Under the pieces are notes generated by a model, which saw nothing but the letters and a program-made list of their open reading frames with translations, was not told where the DNA came from and did no database searches. Positions 17,805 through 28,239 of a DNA stretch of 64,000 bases are shown here, one piece after another. Source of the DNA: Ancylobacter oerskovii (GTDB lineage: Bacteria; Pseudomonadota; Alphaproteobacteria; Rhizobiales; Xanthobacteraceae); the NCBI RefSeq assembly GCF_018390555.1, contig NZ_JAHBGB010000006.1, forward strand, positions 124,001-188,000, read 5' to 3'. Position 1 is the stretch's first letter, and every line of letters starts with the position of its first letter. A program made the translations under genes and the position numbers.

Positions 17805-17833
17805 AAAAAAGATGAGACACGTTCAGGTGTCTC
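17805..17833 (-). promoter_or_regulatory. Hairpin plus U-run in the SMR leader (attenuator or operator)
   Basis: On the minus strand GAGACAC, a six-base loop CTGAAC, GTGTCTC, then ATC and TTTTTT precede the SMR ribosome site. The shape is that of an intrinsic terminator placed in a 5' leader. The perfect 7-bp palindrome could instead be an operator for the divergent LysR protein. I could not match the upstream leader to a guanidine riboswitch by eye. Confidence 0.5.
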
Positions 17834-17923
17834 TTGCCGGCAAGGAGATAAGGCTTTCATCCATGTCCGACAAATGCGAAGTTCTCAGTCGATGCATGAG
17901 TAAGATTCATTCATGAGGCCGCC

Positions 17924-18829
17924 ATGCGCCGCTTGCCGCCGCTGGGATCGCTGCGCGCCTTCGAGGCGGCGGCCCGGCTCGAGAGCTTCAAGAATGCCGC
18001 CGCCGAGCTCGGCGTGACGCCGACCGCCATCAGCCATCAGGTGCGGCAGCTCGAGGAGGAGCTCGGCACGCCGTTGTTCATCCGCCGCACCCGCAAGGTG
18101 GTGCCCACCGTCGCCGGGCGGGCGCTGGCGGCGCGGCTCGGCGGGGCCTTCGACATCATGGCCGAGGCGGTGGCGCAGGCGCGCCCGCGACCCGGCCGGC
18201 GGCAGGCGACGCTCTCGGCCACCCTCGCCTTCTCCTCGCGGCTGCTGGTGCCGCGCGCCGGGAAGTTCCGCTCGCTCTATCCGGGCTGGGATCTTCGCCT
18301 GCACGCTTCCGACGAGGCGGTGGACCTGATCGCCGGCGAGGCGGATGCGGCGATCCGATCCGGGCGCGGCGGCGAACGTCCCGGGCTGGTCTCGCTGCCG
18401 CTGATCACCGAATATTTTGCCCCGGTGTGCAGCCCCCGCATCGCCCCCCGGCAGCCGGAAGAACTGCGGCAGGCCACGCTGATCCATTTCGACTGGCTGT
18501 TCGCCAAGCCGACCATCCAGCTTCCCAACTGGCGGACATGGGCCGAGGCGGCCGGCCTCGGCGGCTTCGATACCGGGGCGGGGCTGACCTTCACCGACGA
18601 GAACAGCACCATCGAGGCGGCGGTGGCGGGACAGGGCATCGCCCTGCTCAGCCTCGCGCTGGTCGCACCGGAACTGCGCTCGGGCGTGCTGGTGCAGCCC
18701 TTCGGGCCGTTGATCGAGGGGTTGCGCTTCGACTTCGTCTATCCTGAGGGCGCGGAGGGACGGCCGGAAGTGGCGACGCTGCGCGACTGGATACTCGGCG
18801 AATTCGGCCCGGAGGCGACATCGCGTTGA
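17924..18829 (+). CDS. LysR-family transcriptional regulator (GcvA-like)
   Basis: A 301-residue DNA-binding regulator. The N-terminal winged helix-turn-helix (FKNAAAELGVTPTAISHQVR, residues 22-41) is followed by a linker helix and a two-lobed effector-binding domain. MRRLPPLGSLRAFEAAARL and the SHQVRQLEEELGTPLF pattern are typical of the GcvA/AmpR branch. It is divergent from the SMR exporter, the usual arrangement of a LysR protein and its target, and may bind the 17791-17923 interval. Effector unknown. Confidence 0.93.
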   Translation: MRRLPPLGSLRAFEAAARLESFKNAAAELGVTPTAISHQVRQLEEELGTPLFIRRTRKVVPTVAGRALAARLGGAFDIMAEAVAQARPRPGRRQATLSATLAFSSRLLVPRAGKFRSLYPGWDLRLHASDEAVDLIAGEADAAIRSGRGGERPGLVSLPLITEYFAPVCSPRIAPRQPEELRQATLIHFDWLFAKPTIQLPNWRTWAEAAGLGGFDTGAGLTFTDENSTIEAAVAGQGIALLSLALVAPELRSGVLVQPFGPLIEGLRFDFVYPEGAEGRPEVATLRDWILGEFGPEATSR

Positions 18830-18884
18830 CGTGATACATAAGAATCACGAGACAATGCGTTGATAAAAATAGTAATATTCGAAT

Positions 18885-19703
18885 CTATCTGCCGATCTCC
18901 ATCGCCGGCGGCTTGCCGCCGACCAGCAGCAGGTCGCTCTCGTCCTTGAGGTTGACGCCGGTGAGGCGCCGCGCGAGGGCTTCCCTCAGCAGCCATGCCA
19001 GCTTGAAGGCGGCGTGGTCGTGGGAAAGTCCCTCGCCGCGCACATTGGAGATGCAGTTGCGCTCGGCATCCGAGCGGCCGACCTTCGGCGCGAAGGTGAG
19101 GTAGAGGCCGAGGCTGTCCGGCGAGGACAGGCCCGGCCGCTCGCCGATCAGCACCACCACGGCCCTGGCGCCGAGAATCTCGCCGACCTCGTCGCCCAGC
19201 GCGACGCGGGATTGGCTGGCGATGATCACCGGGCCGGTGCGCCAGCCCTCCTTTGCGAGATGCGGCTTGAGCGCGGCGAGAAACGGGGCCGCCTGCGCGT
19301 GGATGGCGGTGGAGGACAGCCCGTCCGCCACCACCAGCGCGAGGTCCGGCGCGCTGCCGGCATGGGACGCGAGGGCGGCGCGGCCTTCCTGCGAAAGCTT
19401 CCGCCCGAGATCGGGGCGGCGCAGATAGACCTCGCGCGACGGCGCGGCGGAGCCGACAGTCAGCGTCTCGAAGCCGAGCGAGGCGATGGCGGCGGCGGTC
19501 GCCTCCGCCTCGAAGACGGTGTGCACGGCGTCGCGCGCTTGCGCATGGGCGAGGGTGAAGCGCAGCACCTCGCGGGTCGGCAGGCCGGTGCCGGCGCGGC
19601 CGAGCGCGATGCGCGCCGGGGTGGCGCGGGCGAGCTTCGCCCAGGCATCCTCGATGACATAGGCGCTGGAAGGACTGCCGGAAGGCCTGGCGTCGCGGCT
19701 CAT
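18885..19703 (-). CDS. eutC: Ethanolamine ammonia-lyase small subunit
   Basis: A 272-residue subunit of the adenosylcobalamin-dependent enzyme that splits ethanolamine into acetaldehyde and ammonia. Family features include [46 protein letters not shown] and the C-terminal [22 protein letters not shown] 19703 lies 10 bp after the eutB stop; the longer open frame would run back into eutB. No microcompartment shell genes, reactivase eutA or permease are in the window, so this looks like the compartment-free form. A short AT-rich stretch separates it from lysR. Confidence 0.95.
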   Translation of the reverse strand: MSRDARPSGSPSSAYVIEDAWAKLARATPARIALGRAGTGLPTREVLRFTLAHAQARDAVHTVFEAEATAAAIASLGFETLTVGSAAPSREVYLRRPDLGRKLSQEGRAALASHAGSAPDLALVVADGLSSTAIHAQAAPFLAALKPHLAKEGWRTGPVIIASQSRVALGDEVGEILGARAVVVLIGERPGLSSPDSLGLYLTFAPKVGRSDAERNCISNVRGEGLSHDHAAFKLAWLLREALARRLTGVNLKDESDLLLVGGKPPAMEIGR

Positions 19704-19713
19704 GCTGCTGCCC

Positions 19714-21102
19714 TCACGCCGCGAGGCCGGGAGCGTAGGCGAGCAGCGCATTGGCCCCGCCCGGCGGCTTGAGGCGGCCGTCCGGGCCGGTGATACCCAT
19801 GGATTGCAGCCACGCCTCGAATTCCGGCGCCCGCTTCAGGCCGAGCACGTCGCGCAGATAGAGCTGGTCGTGGAACGAGGTCGACTGGTAGTTCAGCATC
19901 ACATCGTCCGAGCCGGGAATGCCCATGATATAGGTGACGCCCGCCGCGCCGAGCAGCGTCATCAGCGTGTCCATGTCGTCCTGGTCGGCTTCGGCATGGT
20001 TGGTGTAGCAGACGTCACAGCCGAGCGGCACGCCCATCAGCTTGCCGCAGAAATGGTCCTCCAGACCGGCGCGGATGATCTGCTTGCCGTCATAGAGATA
20101 TTCCGGGCCGATGAAGCCGACGACGGTGTTGACCAGGAGCGGCTTGAACGGCCGCGCGACGGCATAGGCCCGGGCTTCCAGCGTCTGCTGGTCGACGCCG
20201 TGATGGGCGCCGGCGGAGAGCGCGGATCCCTGCCCGGTCTCGAAATACATCACATTGTCGCCGAGCGTGCCGCGCTTCAAGGACAGCGCGGCCTCGCGCC
20301 CCTCCTTGAGGACGGCGAGGTCAATGCCGAAGGAGGCGTTGGCGGCCTGCGTGCCGGCGATCGACTGGAAGACTAGATCCACCGGCACGCCGCGATTGAT
20401 CACCTCGGTGGAGGTGGTGACATGGGTGAGCACGCAGGCCTGGGTCGGGATGTCGAAGCGGGCGATGATGTCGTCGGTGAGCTTCAACAGCTCGCTCAGC
20501 ACCGGCACGCTGTCCGAGGCGGGGTTGATGCCGATCACCGCGTCGCCGCAGCCATAGAGCAGGCCGTCGAGGATGGAGGCGGTGATGCCGGCGGGGTCGT
20601 CGGTCGGGTGGTTGGGCTGGAGGCGTACCGCCATGGTGCCGGGCAGGCCGATGGTGTTACGGAACTTCGTCACCACCCGGCACTTGCGGGCCACCGTGAT
20701 GAGATCCTGGTTGCGCATGATCTTCGACACGGCGGCCGCCATTTCCGGCGTGATCGCGGGCGCCAGCGCGGCCAAGGCCTGCGGCGAGGCGGCGTCGGAG
20801 AGCAGGAAGTCGCGGAAGTCGCCGACCGTCATGTGGGAAATCGGCCGGAAGGCGGCGGCGTCGTGCGTGTCGACGATGAGGCGCGTCACCTCGTCGATCT
20901 CATAGGGCACCAGCGCCTCGCTGAGGAAGGTCGCAAGCGGCACCTCGGCAAGGCACATGCGGGCGGCGACGTTCTCCTCCGCCGAGCCGGCGGCGATGCC
21001 GGCCAGCATATCGCCGGAACGGATGGGCGTCGCCTTGGCCATCAATTCCTTCAGATCGGCAAAGACGTAAGCGCGCGGCCCGATGAGATGACGATACGGC
21101 AT
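19714..21102 (-). CDS. eutB: Ethanolamine ammonia-lyase large subunit
   Basis: A 462-residue catalytic TIM-barrel subunit, close to the usual length of about 453. Recognisable stretches include [40 protein letters not shown], the substrate-loop ANASFGIDL and [16 protein letters not shown]. It pairs with EutC and binds adenosylcobalamin at their interface. ATG 21102 has GGGAGGG directly upstream. The eutBC transcript starts in a 200-bp gap shared with a divergent alpha/beta hydrolase. Ethanolamine would serve as nitrogen and possibly carbon source. Confidence 0.96.
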   Translation of the reverse strand: MPYRHLIGPRAYVFADLKELMAKATPIRSGDMLAGIAAGSAEENVAARMCLAEVPLATFLSEALVPYEIDEVTRLIVDTHDAAAFRPISHMTVGDFRDFLLSDAASPQALAALAPAITPEMAAAVSKIMRNQDLITVARKCRVVTKFRNTIGLPGTMAVRLQPNHPTDDPAGITASILDGLLYGCGDAVIGINPASDSVPVLSELLKLTDDIIARFDIPTQACVLTHVTTSTEVINRGVPVDLVFQSIAGTQAANASFGIDLAVLKEGREAALSLKRGTLGDNVMYFETGQGSALSAGAHHGVDQQTLEARAYAVARPFKPLLVNTVVGFIGPEYLYDGKQIIRAGLEDHFCGKLMGVPLGCDVCYTNHAEADQDDMDTLMTLLGAAGVTYIMGIPGSDDVMLNYQSTSFHDQLYLRDVLGLKRAPEFEAWLQSMGITGPDGRLKPPGGANALLAYAPGLAA

Positions 21103-21303
21103 ATGCCCTCCCCGATCGGCGGCGCTGCCCAATCCGGCGCCATGGCGCGAAAACATACTCCGGCGCGGCCGGCGGCGAAAGACGGCATGCGCGGCTTCGC
21201 GGGACGGCCCGAGGCCGGCGGCCAATGTTGCGGGCGGCTGGACGGGATGGCGCGACGCAGCTAGGACGGCGCGCAAAATACCAGATCGAATGGCGAGGAA
21301 TCG

Positions 21304-22047
21304 ATGGCGACTTTCATCCTCATTCACGGCGCATGGCACTGGGGCGGCTGCTTCGTGCAGGTGGCGAACCGGCTCGCGGCCATGGGCCATGCGGTGATAA
21401 CGCCGGACATGGCGGGGCACGGCTTCGATCCGACGCCGATCTCCCACATTCCCGACCTGCCGACCTATGGCGCCAGCGCCCGTTCGGCGCTGGAGGAGAT
21501 CGAGGGCAAGGCCATCATCGTCGGCCACAGCGTCGGCGGTGCCACCGCCAGCTGGCTCGGCGAGCTGATGCCCGAGCGCGTGCAGGCCCTGGTCTATCTC
21601 AGCGGCTTCATGGCGCCGAACGGCAAGAGCGCCCGCGATTTCGTGATGACGCAGACCCACCTCAAGCATCCCGCCATCCTGGAGACGCAGGGGATGCTGC
21701 GCGTGAACCGCGAGGGGCTGGCGCTGGATTTCTCCAAGCGCCATCTGATCGTGCGCTCGCTCTATTCCGACTGCACGCCGCACCAGATCGAGGTGGCGCT
21801 GCCGAACCTCATTCCCGTCACGCCGCATATTCCCTTCGCGGCCATTTCCACCATCACGCCCGCCCGCTACGGCCAGCTTGAGCGGCACTACATCGAATGC
21901 CTGGAAGACTGCGCCCTGCCGCTGCCGGTGCAGCGCGAGATGCAGGCGGCGGTGCCGGGCGCCACGGTGCATTCGCTCGACGCCGGCCACTCCCCGTTCT
22001 TCAGCCGGCCGGACGAACTGGCGGATATGCTCGACGCGATCGCCTGA
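21304..22047 (+). CDS. Alpha/beta hydrolase of the methylesterase/hydroxynitrile-lyase type
   Basis: A 247-residue soluble protein starting MATFILIHGAWHWGGCF, the HGAWH opening typical of the MES/HNL branch (plant methyl esterases, EstC-like bacterial esterases). The nucleophile is Ser76 in GHSVGG, and the C-terminal histidine is in AGHSPFFSRPDELA. Members hydrolyse small esters or cleave cyanohydrins; the substrate here is not predictable. Located divergent from eutBC. No leader peptide is seen. REP-like elements follow its stop. Confidence 0.9.
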   Translation: MATFILIHGAWHWGGCFVQVANRLAAMGHAVITPDMAGHGFDPTPISHIPDLPTYGASARSALEEIEGKAIIVGHSVGGATASWLGELMPERVQALVYLSGFMAPNGKSARDFVMTQTHLKHPAILETQGMLRVNREGLALDFSKRHLIVRSLYSDCTPHQIEVALPNLIPVTPHIPFAAISTITPARYGQLERHYIECLEDCALPLPVQREMQAAVPGATVHSLDAGHSPFFSRPDELADMLDAIA

Positions 22048-22056
22048 GGCTGGCCT

Positions 22057-22170
22057 CCCCCTTCCCAATCGGGGAGAGGGCTGGGGCGAGGGGTCTTCGA
22101 CGCGTCCCAATGTCGTCTCCCCTTACCGCCCCGCTTGTGCGGGCCACCTCTTCCCAACGGGGAGAGGGAG
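22057..22170. repeat. Paired REP-like elements, family B
   Basis: Two palindromic cores occur (CCCTTCCCAATCGGGGAGAGG and CTCTTCCCAACGGGGAGAGG in outline), with GGGGCGAGGGG-type and GCTTGTGCGGGCC flanks between them. They fill the gap between the hydrolase and kdpE. The same composite occurs at 35440, 49240, 53750 and 56059. Confidence 0.75.
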
Positions 22171-22195
22171 GGCGAGAGAGCAAAGCTACCGGCAA

Positions 22196-22879
22196 TCACT
22201 CCGCCATGAAGCGGTAGCCGACCCCCGGCTCGGTGCGCAGGATCGCCGGGCGGGTCGGGTCGCGCTCGATCTTCGCCCTGAGCTGGCCGATGAAGACCCG
22301 CAGATAATGCAGGTCCTCGCCATGGGCCGGCCCCCAGATGGAGGTGAGCAGCGTGCGGTGCGTGACCACCCTGCCCGCGTGACGCGCCAGCAGCACCAGG
22401 AGGTCGTATTCCTTCGGGGTCAGCTTGACCGTCGCGCCGTCCCGGCTGACGAGGCGCCGCAGCGTGTCGATGACGAGGCCGTCGACCTCCACATGATCGG
22501 CCTCCGCCTCGGCGGCGAGACGATGGCGCAGCGCGGCGCGGATGCGGGCGGTGAGCTCGCCGATGCCGAAGGGCTTCTCGACATAATCGTCGGCGCCGAG
22601 GTCGAGGGCGGCGATCTTCTCCGTCTCGCGGTCGCGGGCCGAGAGAATGATGATCGGCACCTGCGACCAGCCGCGCAGCTGGGCGACGACCTCCTTGCCG
22701 TCCATGTCCGGCAGGCCGAGATCGAGAATCACGACGTCGGGCGCCGTCGTCGCCACCGCCTTGAGCGCCGCCGCACCGGTGGCCGCCTCGACGACATCGT
22801 AGCCGGCGGCGGTGAGCGCGGGTTTCAGGAAACGCTGGATCTGCGGCTCGTCGTCGACGACGAGGATACGATCGCTCAC
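22196..22879 (-). CDS. kdpE: KdpE response regulator
   Basis: A 227-residue OmpR/PhoB-type regulator that activates the kdp operon when potassium is limiting or turgor drops. The receiver domain has the phosphoacceptor Asp53 (ILDLGLPDMDG), the acidic pair DDE at 9-11 and the switch lysine in VEKPF. The C-terminal winged helix ends GVGYRFMAE. The start is GTG 22879, overlapping the kdpD stop in a GTGA junction. It is the last gene of the kdp cluster. Confidence 0.96.
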   Translation of the reverse strand: MSDRILVVDDEPQIQRFLKPALTAAGYDVVEAATGAAALKAVATTAPDVVILDLGLPDMDGKEVVAQLRGWSQVPIIILSARDRETEKIAALDLGADDYVEKPFGIGELTARIRAALRHRLAAEAEADHVEVDGLVIDTLRRLVSRDGATVKLTPKEYDLLVLLARHAGRVVTHRTLLTSIWGPAHGEDLHYLRVFIGQLRAKIERDPTRPAILRTEPGVGYRFMAE

Positions 22880-25590
22880 GCCGGCGGCTCCCCGGTCATC
22901 GCCGCGCCGGACGGGATCGGGAAGCGCAGCACCATGCGGGTGCCGCGGCGTCGCGAGGCCGGGCTTTCGGCCCTGATGCTGCCACCCATGGCGTCGACGA
23001 AACCTCGTGCGATCGAAAGGCCCAATCCGGTGCCGGGCGGGCGTCCGTCCGGCGTGCCGGGACGAAAGAACTTTTCGAACACCTTGTCGAGGTCTCCCGG
23101 CGCGATGCCCTTGCCGGCATCGGTGACGGAGATGACGATCTCGCCGCCTTCCGTGCGGGCGAAGATCCTCACCGGCTCGCCGGCAGCATATTTGGCGGCG
23201 TTGTCCAAGAGGTTGAACAGCACCTGGCCCAGCAGCACGCTGTCGCCCTGCATCAGCGGCAGGTCGGGGGCGACGGAGACCTCGACCGCGAGCTGCGGGA
23301 AATAGCGGGCGCAACGCTCCATCGCGGCGCGGATGACATCGCCGACATCGATCCAGTCGCGTCGCGCCTCCAGCGTGCCGGCCTCGATGCGGGTCATGTC
23401 CAAGAGGTTGGAGACGAAGCGCGACAGCCGCCCGCCCTCCTCCTCGATGGTGGCGAGCAGGTCGTCGCGGCTCGCCGCGTCCATGCGGTCGCCGAGCTGG
23501 CGCAGGCTGGTCACGGCGCCGGTGATGGTGGCGAGCGGCGTGCGCAGGTCATGGGAAATGGAGGAGAGCAGCGCGGCGCGCAGGCTGTCGCCCTGCAGCC
23601 GCGCGGCCTGGGCGAGGCTTTCCTGCGCCAGCCGGGCGCGGTCGAGCGCGATGGCGGTCTGGTCCATGATCGCCGCCAGCATCGGCTCGGCGGCGCCGTC
23701 GAAGGGTTCGCCGTCCCAGCGCAGGCCGAGAATGCCGACCACGCCATGCGGGCTCGTCATCGGCCGGAACTGCCAGCGGCTGGACGGCAGCGTGCCGGTG
23801 TCGCGGCCGGCCGCCTCGCGATGTTCGAAGGCCCAGCGCGCGGCGCTCATGTCGCCGACATCGAGATCGGCATCCGGCGGCCAGACGGCGGCGAGGCTCA
23901 GCGTGCCGTTCTGCGGGGTGAGCAGCACGGCGGGGCGGTTGAAGCTCTCATGCAATTGCGAGACGGCGGCCCACAGCACGTCGTCCGCCTCGGCATTGCC
24001 GGAGAGCTTGCGCGAGAAATCGTAGAGCGATTGCAGGGCGGCGGCCCGCGCGCGCGCCGCGCGCGCCTGCTCGCTCACCCGCGAGGCGAGGCCGCCGGCG
24101 AGCAGCGCCGCCAGCAGGAAGACGACGAAGGCGAACACCTCATGCGGCGAGGCGATGGTGAAGGTGTAGAGCGGCGGGATGAAGAAGAAATTATAACCGA
24201 GGCCGGACAGGATCGCCGCCATGAAGGCGGCGCCGTAGCCCGCGCGGATGGCGGAGACCACCACCGCCATCAGGAACAGCAGGGAGACGTTCGGCAGGTG
24301 CATCACCCGCTCGATGCCGGTGCCGATCAGCGCCGCCATGCCGACGCTGCCCGCCGCGTAAAGGCCGGCCCGGGCGACGTCGCGCGGGCGCTGCACACGC
24401 CGGCGCGGGCGCTCCGCCGGTGTCTCGGAGGCATCGCCGGTGACGACATGCACGGCGATGCCGGGAACGCGGGCGACGATCTCGTCGGCCAGCGAGTTCC
24501 GCCAGACCAGCGGACGCCGCCGGCGACCGGCGGCGCCGATGACGATCTGGGTGACATGCTCGCGCCGCGCCAGCCGGATGAGTTCGGTGACGAAATCATT
24601 CGCAGTGATGCGCCGCGTCTCGGCGCCCAGCCGCTCGGCGAGGCGCAGCAATTCGTCGATGCGTGCCGGGGCGCCCTCCTCCGGCTCGCGGTCGGCGCGC
24701 TCCAGCGACACCACGGTCCAGGACGCGTTGAGCCCGGAGGCAAGCCGGCTGGCCTCGCGCACCACCTTCTCCGACAGGGCGTCGGCGCCGACGCAGACCA
24801 GCAGCCGCTCGGCCGAGGCCCAGGCGCCCTCGATGGCATGGCCCTTGAGATAATCGACCATGTCGTCGTCGACGCGGTCGGCGGTGCGGCGCAGGGCGAG
24901 TTCGCGCAGGGCGGTGAGGTTGCCGAAGCGGAAGAAGCGCTCGGAAGCGCGGCGCGCGCTTTCCGGCAGATAGACCTTGCCGTCCTTCAGCCGCTCGATC
25001 AGCTCCGCCGGTGGCAGATCGACCAGAATGACTTCGTCGGCCTTCTGCAGCACGGTGTCCGGCACGCGCTCGCGCACATGGATGCCGGTGATGTTCGCCA
25101 CCACATCGGCGAGGCTTTCGAGGTGCTGGATGTTCAGCGCCGTCCAGACGTCGATGCCGGCGGCGAGCAATTCCTCGATGTCCTGGAAGCGCTTGGGATG
25201 GCGCGATCCTTCAGGGTTCGAAGAGGCCAGCTCGTCGAGGACGAGGATGCGCGGCTTGCGGGCCAGCGCGGCGTCGAGGTCGAAGGTCTCGATGACCCGG
25301 CCCTTATAGGGCACGCGCCGGCGCGGCAGGATATCGAGGCCGTCGAGCAGCTCGGCGGTTTCGGTGCGGCCGTGGGTCTCGGCGAGGCCGACCACGATGT
25401 CGGCCTTCATCTTGCGGGCGCGGGCGAGCATCGCATAGGTCTTGCCCACCCCCGGCGCGGCGCCGAGGAAGATGGTGAGGCGGCCCCGGCCATCCGCGCG
25501 CGAGCCGTCCGCCCGGGTCTCCTGGCGCATGGTCGCCAGCAGCGCGTCCGGGTCCGGCCTGCCCTCGTCGCGGGGCTCGGTTGCCGCCAT
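22876..25590 (-). CDS. kdpD: KdpD sensor histidine kinase
   Basis: A 904-residue inner-membrane sensor kinase controlling KdpE. Domains in order: KdpD N-terminal domain with Walker A GAAPGVGKT (43-51); a universal-stress-like domain (about 265-385); four closely packed membrane helices (about 405-510); a GAF-like region; the HisKA box SSISHDLRTPLATITGA; and HATPase with NLLDNAAKYA and GTGLGLSIARG. All kinase motifs look intact. It ends within the kdpE start and begins 15 bp after the kdpC stop. Confidence 0.97.
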   Translation of the reverse strand: MAATEPRDEGRPDPDALLATMRQETRADGSRADGRGRLTIFLGAAPGVGKTYAMLARARKMKADIVVGLAETHGRTETAELLDGLDILPRRRVPYKGRVIETFDLDAALARKPRILVLDELASSNPEGSRHPKRFQDIEELLAAGIDVWTALNIQHLESLADVVANITGIHVRERVPDTVLQKADEVILVDLPPAELIERLKDGKVYLPESARRASERFFRFGNLTALRELALRRTADRVDDDMVDYLKGHAIEGAWASAERLLVCVGADALSEKVVREASRLASGLNASWTVVSLERADREPEEGAPARIDELLRLAERLGAETRRITANDFVTELIRLARREHVTQIVIGAAGRRRRPLVWRNSLADEIVARVPGIAVHVVTGDASETPAERPRRRVQRPRDVARAGLYAAGSVGMAALIGTGIERVMHLPNVSLLFLMAVVVSAIRAGYGAAFMAAILSGLGYNFFFIPPLYTFTIASPHEVFAFVVFLLAALLAGGLASRVSEQARAARARAAALQSLYDFSRKLSGNAEADDVLWAAVSQLHESFNRPAVLLTPQNGTLSLAAVWPPDADLDVGDMSAARWAFEHREAAGRDTGTLPSSRWQFRPMTSPHGVVGILGLRWDGEPFDGAAEPMLAAIMDQTAIALDRARLAQESLAQAARLQGDSLRAALLSSISHDLRTPLATITGAVTSLRQLGDRMDAASRDDLLATIEEEGGRLSRFVSNLLDMTRIEAGTLEARRDWIDVGDVIRAAMERCARYFPQLAVEVSVAPDLPLMQGDSVLLGQVLFNLLDNAAKYAAGEPVRIFARTEGGEIVISVTDAGKGIAPGDLDKVFEKFFRPGTPDGRPPGTGLGLSIARGFVDAMGGSIRAESPASRRRGTRMVLRFPIPSGAAMTGEPPA

Positions 25591-25605
25591 CTCCTTGGAA
25601 TCCCG

Positions 25606-26175
25606 TCAGCTCTTCATCGCATCGAGCGCAAGATTCAGCCTTAGCACATTGACTCGCGGCTCGCCGAGAAAGCCGAGCTCGCGGCCCTGCGCGACGCTCT
25701 CGACGAGGGTGCCGACCTCCGCCTCGGAGAGCCCTCGGGCCTTGGCGACCCGGGCGATCTGGGCGCGGGCGTAGTCCGGCGAGATGTCGGGATCGAGCCC
25801 CGAGCCGGAGGCGGTGACGGCATCGGCGGGGATGACCCCCTCGATGCCGGCGGCACGCAGCTTCTCGACATCGGCGGCGACCCTGTCCTTCAGCTTGGCC
25901 GCGGTCGGGCCGAGATTGGAGCCCGAGGAAGCCCCGGCATTGTAGGGATCCGGCGAGGTGGCGGACGGGCGCGGCCAGAAATAGCGCTCGGAGGCGAAGT
26001 TCTGGCCGATGAGCGCGGAGCCTACCACCGTACCGTTGCGGGTGAGGAGACTGCCTTCCGCCTGCCCGGGGAAGACGGTGCCGGCAATGCCGGTGATGGC
26101 GAGCGGATAGGCGAGCCCCAGCAGGCCGGTGAGAAGTACGGTGAGGACGATGGCGGGACGAAGATGCTTCAACAT
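25606..26175 (-). CDS. kdpC: KdpC subunit of the potassium-transporting ATPase
   Basis: A 189-residue single-pass subunit that stabilises the KdpB-KdpA complex and enhances nucleotide affinity. One N-terminal membrane helix (residues 8-28) is followed by the conserved periplasmic part with [23 protein letters not shown]-like [11 protein letters not shown] and [14 protein letters not shown]. The start is given as ATG 26175. A GTG at 26181 overlapping the kdpB stop is the alternative. It sits between kdpB and kdpD with minimal spacing. Confidence 0.95.
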   Translation of the reverse strand: MLKHLRPAIVLTVLLTGLLGLAYPLAITGIAGTVFPGQAEGSLLTRNGTVVGSALIGQNFASERYFWPRPSATSPDPYNAGASSGSNLGPTAAKLKDRVAADVEKLRAAGIEGVIPADAVTASGSGLDPDISPDYARAQIARVAKARGLSEAEVGTLVESVAQGRELGFLGEPRVNVLRLNLALDAMKS

Positions 26176-26177
26176 GA

Positions 26178-28229
26178 TCACACCAGATGCAGAGCGGCGA
26201 CGACGAGGTCCACCGCCTTGATGCCGACGAAGGGCAGGACCAGTCCGCCAACGCCGTAGACGAGCAGGTTGCGCCGCAGCAGCGCCGCCGCACCGGACGG
26301 GCGGTAGGTGATGCCCCTCAGCGCCAGCGGGATCAGCGCGATGATGATCAGCGCGTTGAAGATCACCGCCGAGAGGATGGCGGATTGCGGCGAGGCGAGC
26401 GCCATGATGTTGAGGGCGCCCAGCCCCGGATAGGTGGCGACGAACAGCGCCGGGATGATCGCGAAATATTTCGCGACGTCGTTGGCGATGGAGAAGGTGG
26501 TCAGCGAGCCGCGGGTCATCAGCAATTGCTTGCCGATCTCCACGATCTCGATGAGCTTGGTCGGCGAGGAATCGAGGTCGACCATGTTGGCGGCCTCACG
26601 CGCGGCCTGGGTGCCGGTCTGCATGGCGACGCCGACATCGGCCTGGGCGAGCGCGGGGGCGTCGTTGGTGCCGTCGCCGCACATGGCGATCAGCCGGCCG
26701 CCCTCCTGCTCCTTGCGGATATAGGCGAGCTTGTCCTCCGGCGTTGCCTGGGCGAGGAAGTCGTCGACGCCGGCCTCGGAGGCGATGGCGGCGGCGGTGA
26801 CCGGGTTGTCGCCCGTCACCATCACCGTGCGGATACCCATGGCGCGCATCTGCGCGAAGCGCTCCTTGATGCCGGGCTTCACCACGTCCTTCAGATGCAC
26901 CACGCCGAGCAGCCGGTCGCCCTCGGCCACCGCGAGCGGCGTGCCGCCGGAGCGGGCGATGCGGTCCACCGCGGCGCGGAAGGCTTCCGGCGCGCGGGCC
27001 GGCTCGACGCCGGCGAAGCGCAGCACCGCATCCACCGCGCCCTTGCGCAGCCGGCGGGTGCCGAGGTCGACGCCCGACAGCCGGGTTTCGGCGGCGAAGG
27101 GGATCACCGCGTCCGGCTGCGCGGCCGGCGCCGGCACTTGGTATTCGCCGGTCGCCAGCGCGACGATGGAACGGCCCTCCGGGGTCTCGTCGGCGAGGCT
27201 GGCGAGCAGCGCGGCTTCTGCGAGCGCCTTCTCGGTGATGCCGGGCACCGGCAGGAAGTCGGTCGCCATGCGGTTGCCGAAGGTGATGGTGCCGGTCTTG
27301 TCGAGCAGCAACGTGTCGACGTCGCCCGCCGCCTCCACCGCCCGCCCGGAGGTGGCGATGACGTTGAAGCGCACCAGCCGGTCCATGCCGGCGATGCCGA
27401 TGGCCGAGAGCAGGCCACCAATGGTGGTGGGGATCAGCGTCACCAAGAGCGCCGCCAGCACCGTCACCGAAAGAACCGTGCCGGAATAGCCGGCGAGGCC
27501 CCACAGCGTCACCACGGCGACGAGGAAGATCAGCGTCAGGCCGGAGAGCAGGATCGACAGGGCGATCTCGTTGGGGGTCTTCTGCCGCTTGGCGCCCTCG
27601 ATCAGCGCGATCATGCGGTCGACGAAGCCGCCGCCCGGCGCCACCGCGACGCGGATGACCAGCCGGTCGGACAGAAGCTGGGTGCCGCCGGTGACGGCGG
27701 AACGGTCGCCGCCGGCCTCGCGGATCACCGGCGCGGATTCGCCGGTGATGGCGCTCTCGTTCACCGAGGCGACGCCTTCGATCACCTCGCCATCGGCGGG
27801 GATCAGCTCGCCGGCCTCGACGATGACGACATCGCCGATCTTCAGCGTGGTGGCCGGCACCTTCTCGATGCGGCTGCCCTCGTGCTTCAGCCGCGCGGTA
27901 AGCTCGGAGCGGGCGCGCTTCAGGCTGTCGGCCTGTGCCTTGCCCCGCCCTTCCGCCACCGATTCCGCGAAGGTGGCGAACAGCACGGTGAACCACAGCC
28001 AGGCGGCGATCTGGCCGGAAAAGCCGGCATCGCCGCTGGTGGCGAGGTCGCGGACGAACAGCAGGGTGACGAGAGCCGCCACCGCCTCGGTGACGAAGAT
28101 CACCGGATTGCGCATGAGCTGGCGCGGATCGAGCTTGCGGAAGGCGGCGACGACCGCCGGGCCGAGGATCGCCGGGGCGAACAGGCCGGGCGCGGCCGGC
28201 GCGTGGGGGGACGTCTTTTGCGACGACAT
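26178..28229 (-). CDS. kdpB: KdpB P-type ATPase subunit
   Basis: A 683-residue catalytic subunit that hydrolyses ATP to drive K+ uptake through KdpA. P-type motifs are intact: TGES (162-165; the serine corresponds to the regulatory site in E. coli), phosphorylation Asp310 in DKTGTIT, the nucleotide-binding MVTGDNP region and the hinge [10 protein letters not shown]. Seven membrane helices are expected. The start lies 10 bp after the kdpA stop. Confidence 0.98.
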   Translation of the reverse strand: MSSQKTSPHAPAAPGLFAPAILGPAVVAAFRKLDPRQLMRNPVIFVTEAVAALVTLLFVRDLATSGDAGFSGQIAAWLWFTVLFATFAESVAEGRGKAQADSLKRARSELTARLKHEGSRIEKVPATTLKIGDVVIVEAGELIPADGEVIEGVASVNESAITGESAPVIREAGGDRSAVTGGTQLLSDRLVIRVAVAPGGGFVDRMIALIEGAKRQKTPNEIALSILLSGLTLIFLVAVVTLWGLAGYSGTVLSVTVLAALLVTLIPTTIGGLLSAIGIAGMDRLVRFNVIATSGRAVEAAGDVDTLLLDKTGTITFGNRMATDFLPVPGITEKALAEAALLASLADETPEGRSIVALATGEYQVPAPAAQPDAVIPFAAETRLSGVDLGTRRLRKGAVDAVLRFAGVEPARAPEAFRAAVDRIARSGGTPLAVAEGDRLLGVVHLKDVVKPGIKERFAQMRAMGIRTVMVTGDNPVTAAAIASEAGVDDFLAQATPEDKLAYIRKEQEGGRLIAMCGDGTNDAPALAQADVGVAMQTGTQAAREAANMVDLDSSPTKLIEIVEIGKQLLMTRGSLTTFSIANDVAKYFAIIPALFVATYPGLGALNIMALASPQSAILSAVIFNALIIIALIPLALRGITYRPSGAAALLRRNLLVYGVGGLVLPFVGIKAVDLVVAALHLV

Positions 28230-28239
28230 GACGGGAACC

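Noticed and set aside
17791..17923. A guanidine (ykkC) riboswitch before the SMR gene
   Set aside because: I could not find the conserved ykkC or mini-ykkC motifs by eye. Only the hairpin with U-run is supported.
18830..18849. CGTGAT/ATCACG stem as terminator of the LysR gene
   Set aside because: Only a 6-bp stem with an 8-base loop and no T-run; too weak to call.
21103..22110. N-terminal extension of eutB to an upstream start
   Set aside because: The extension overlaps the divergent alpha/beta hydrolase gene. EutB similarity and a strong ribosome site begin at 21102.
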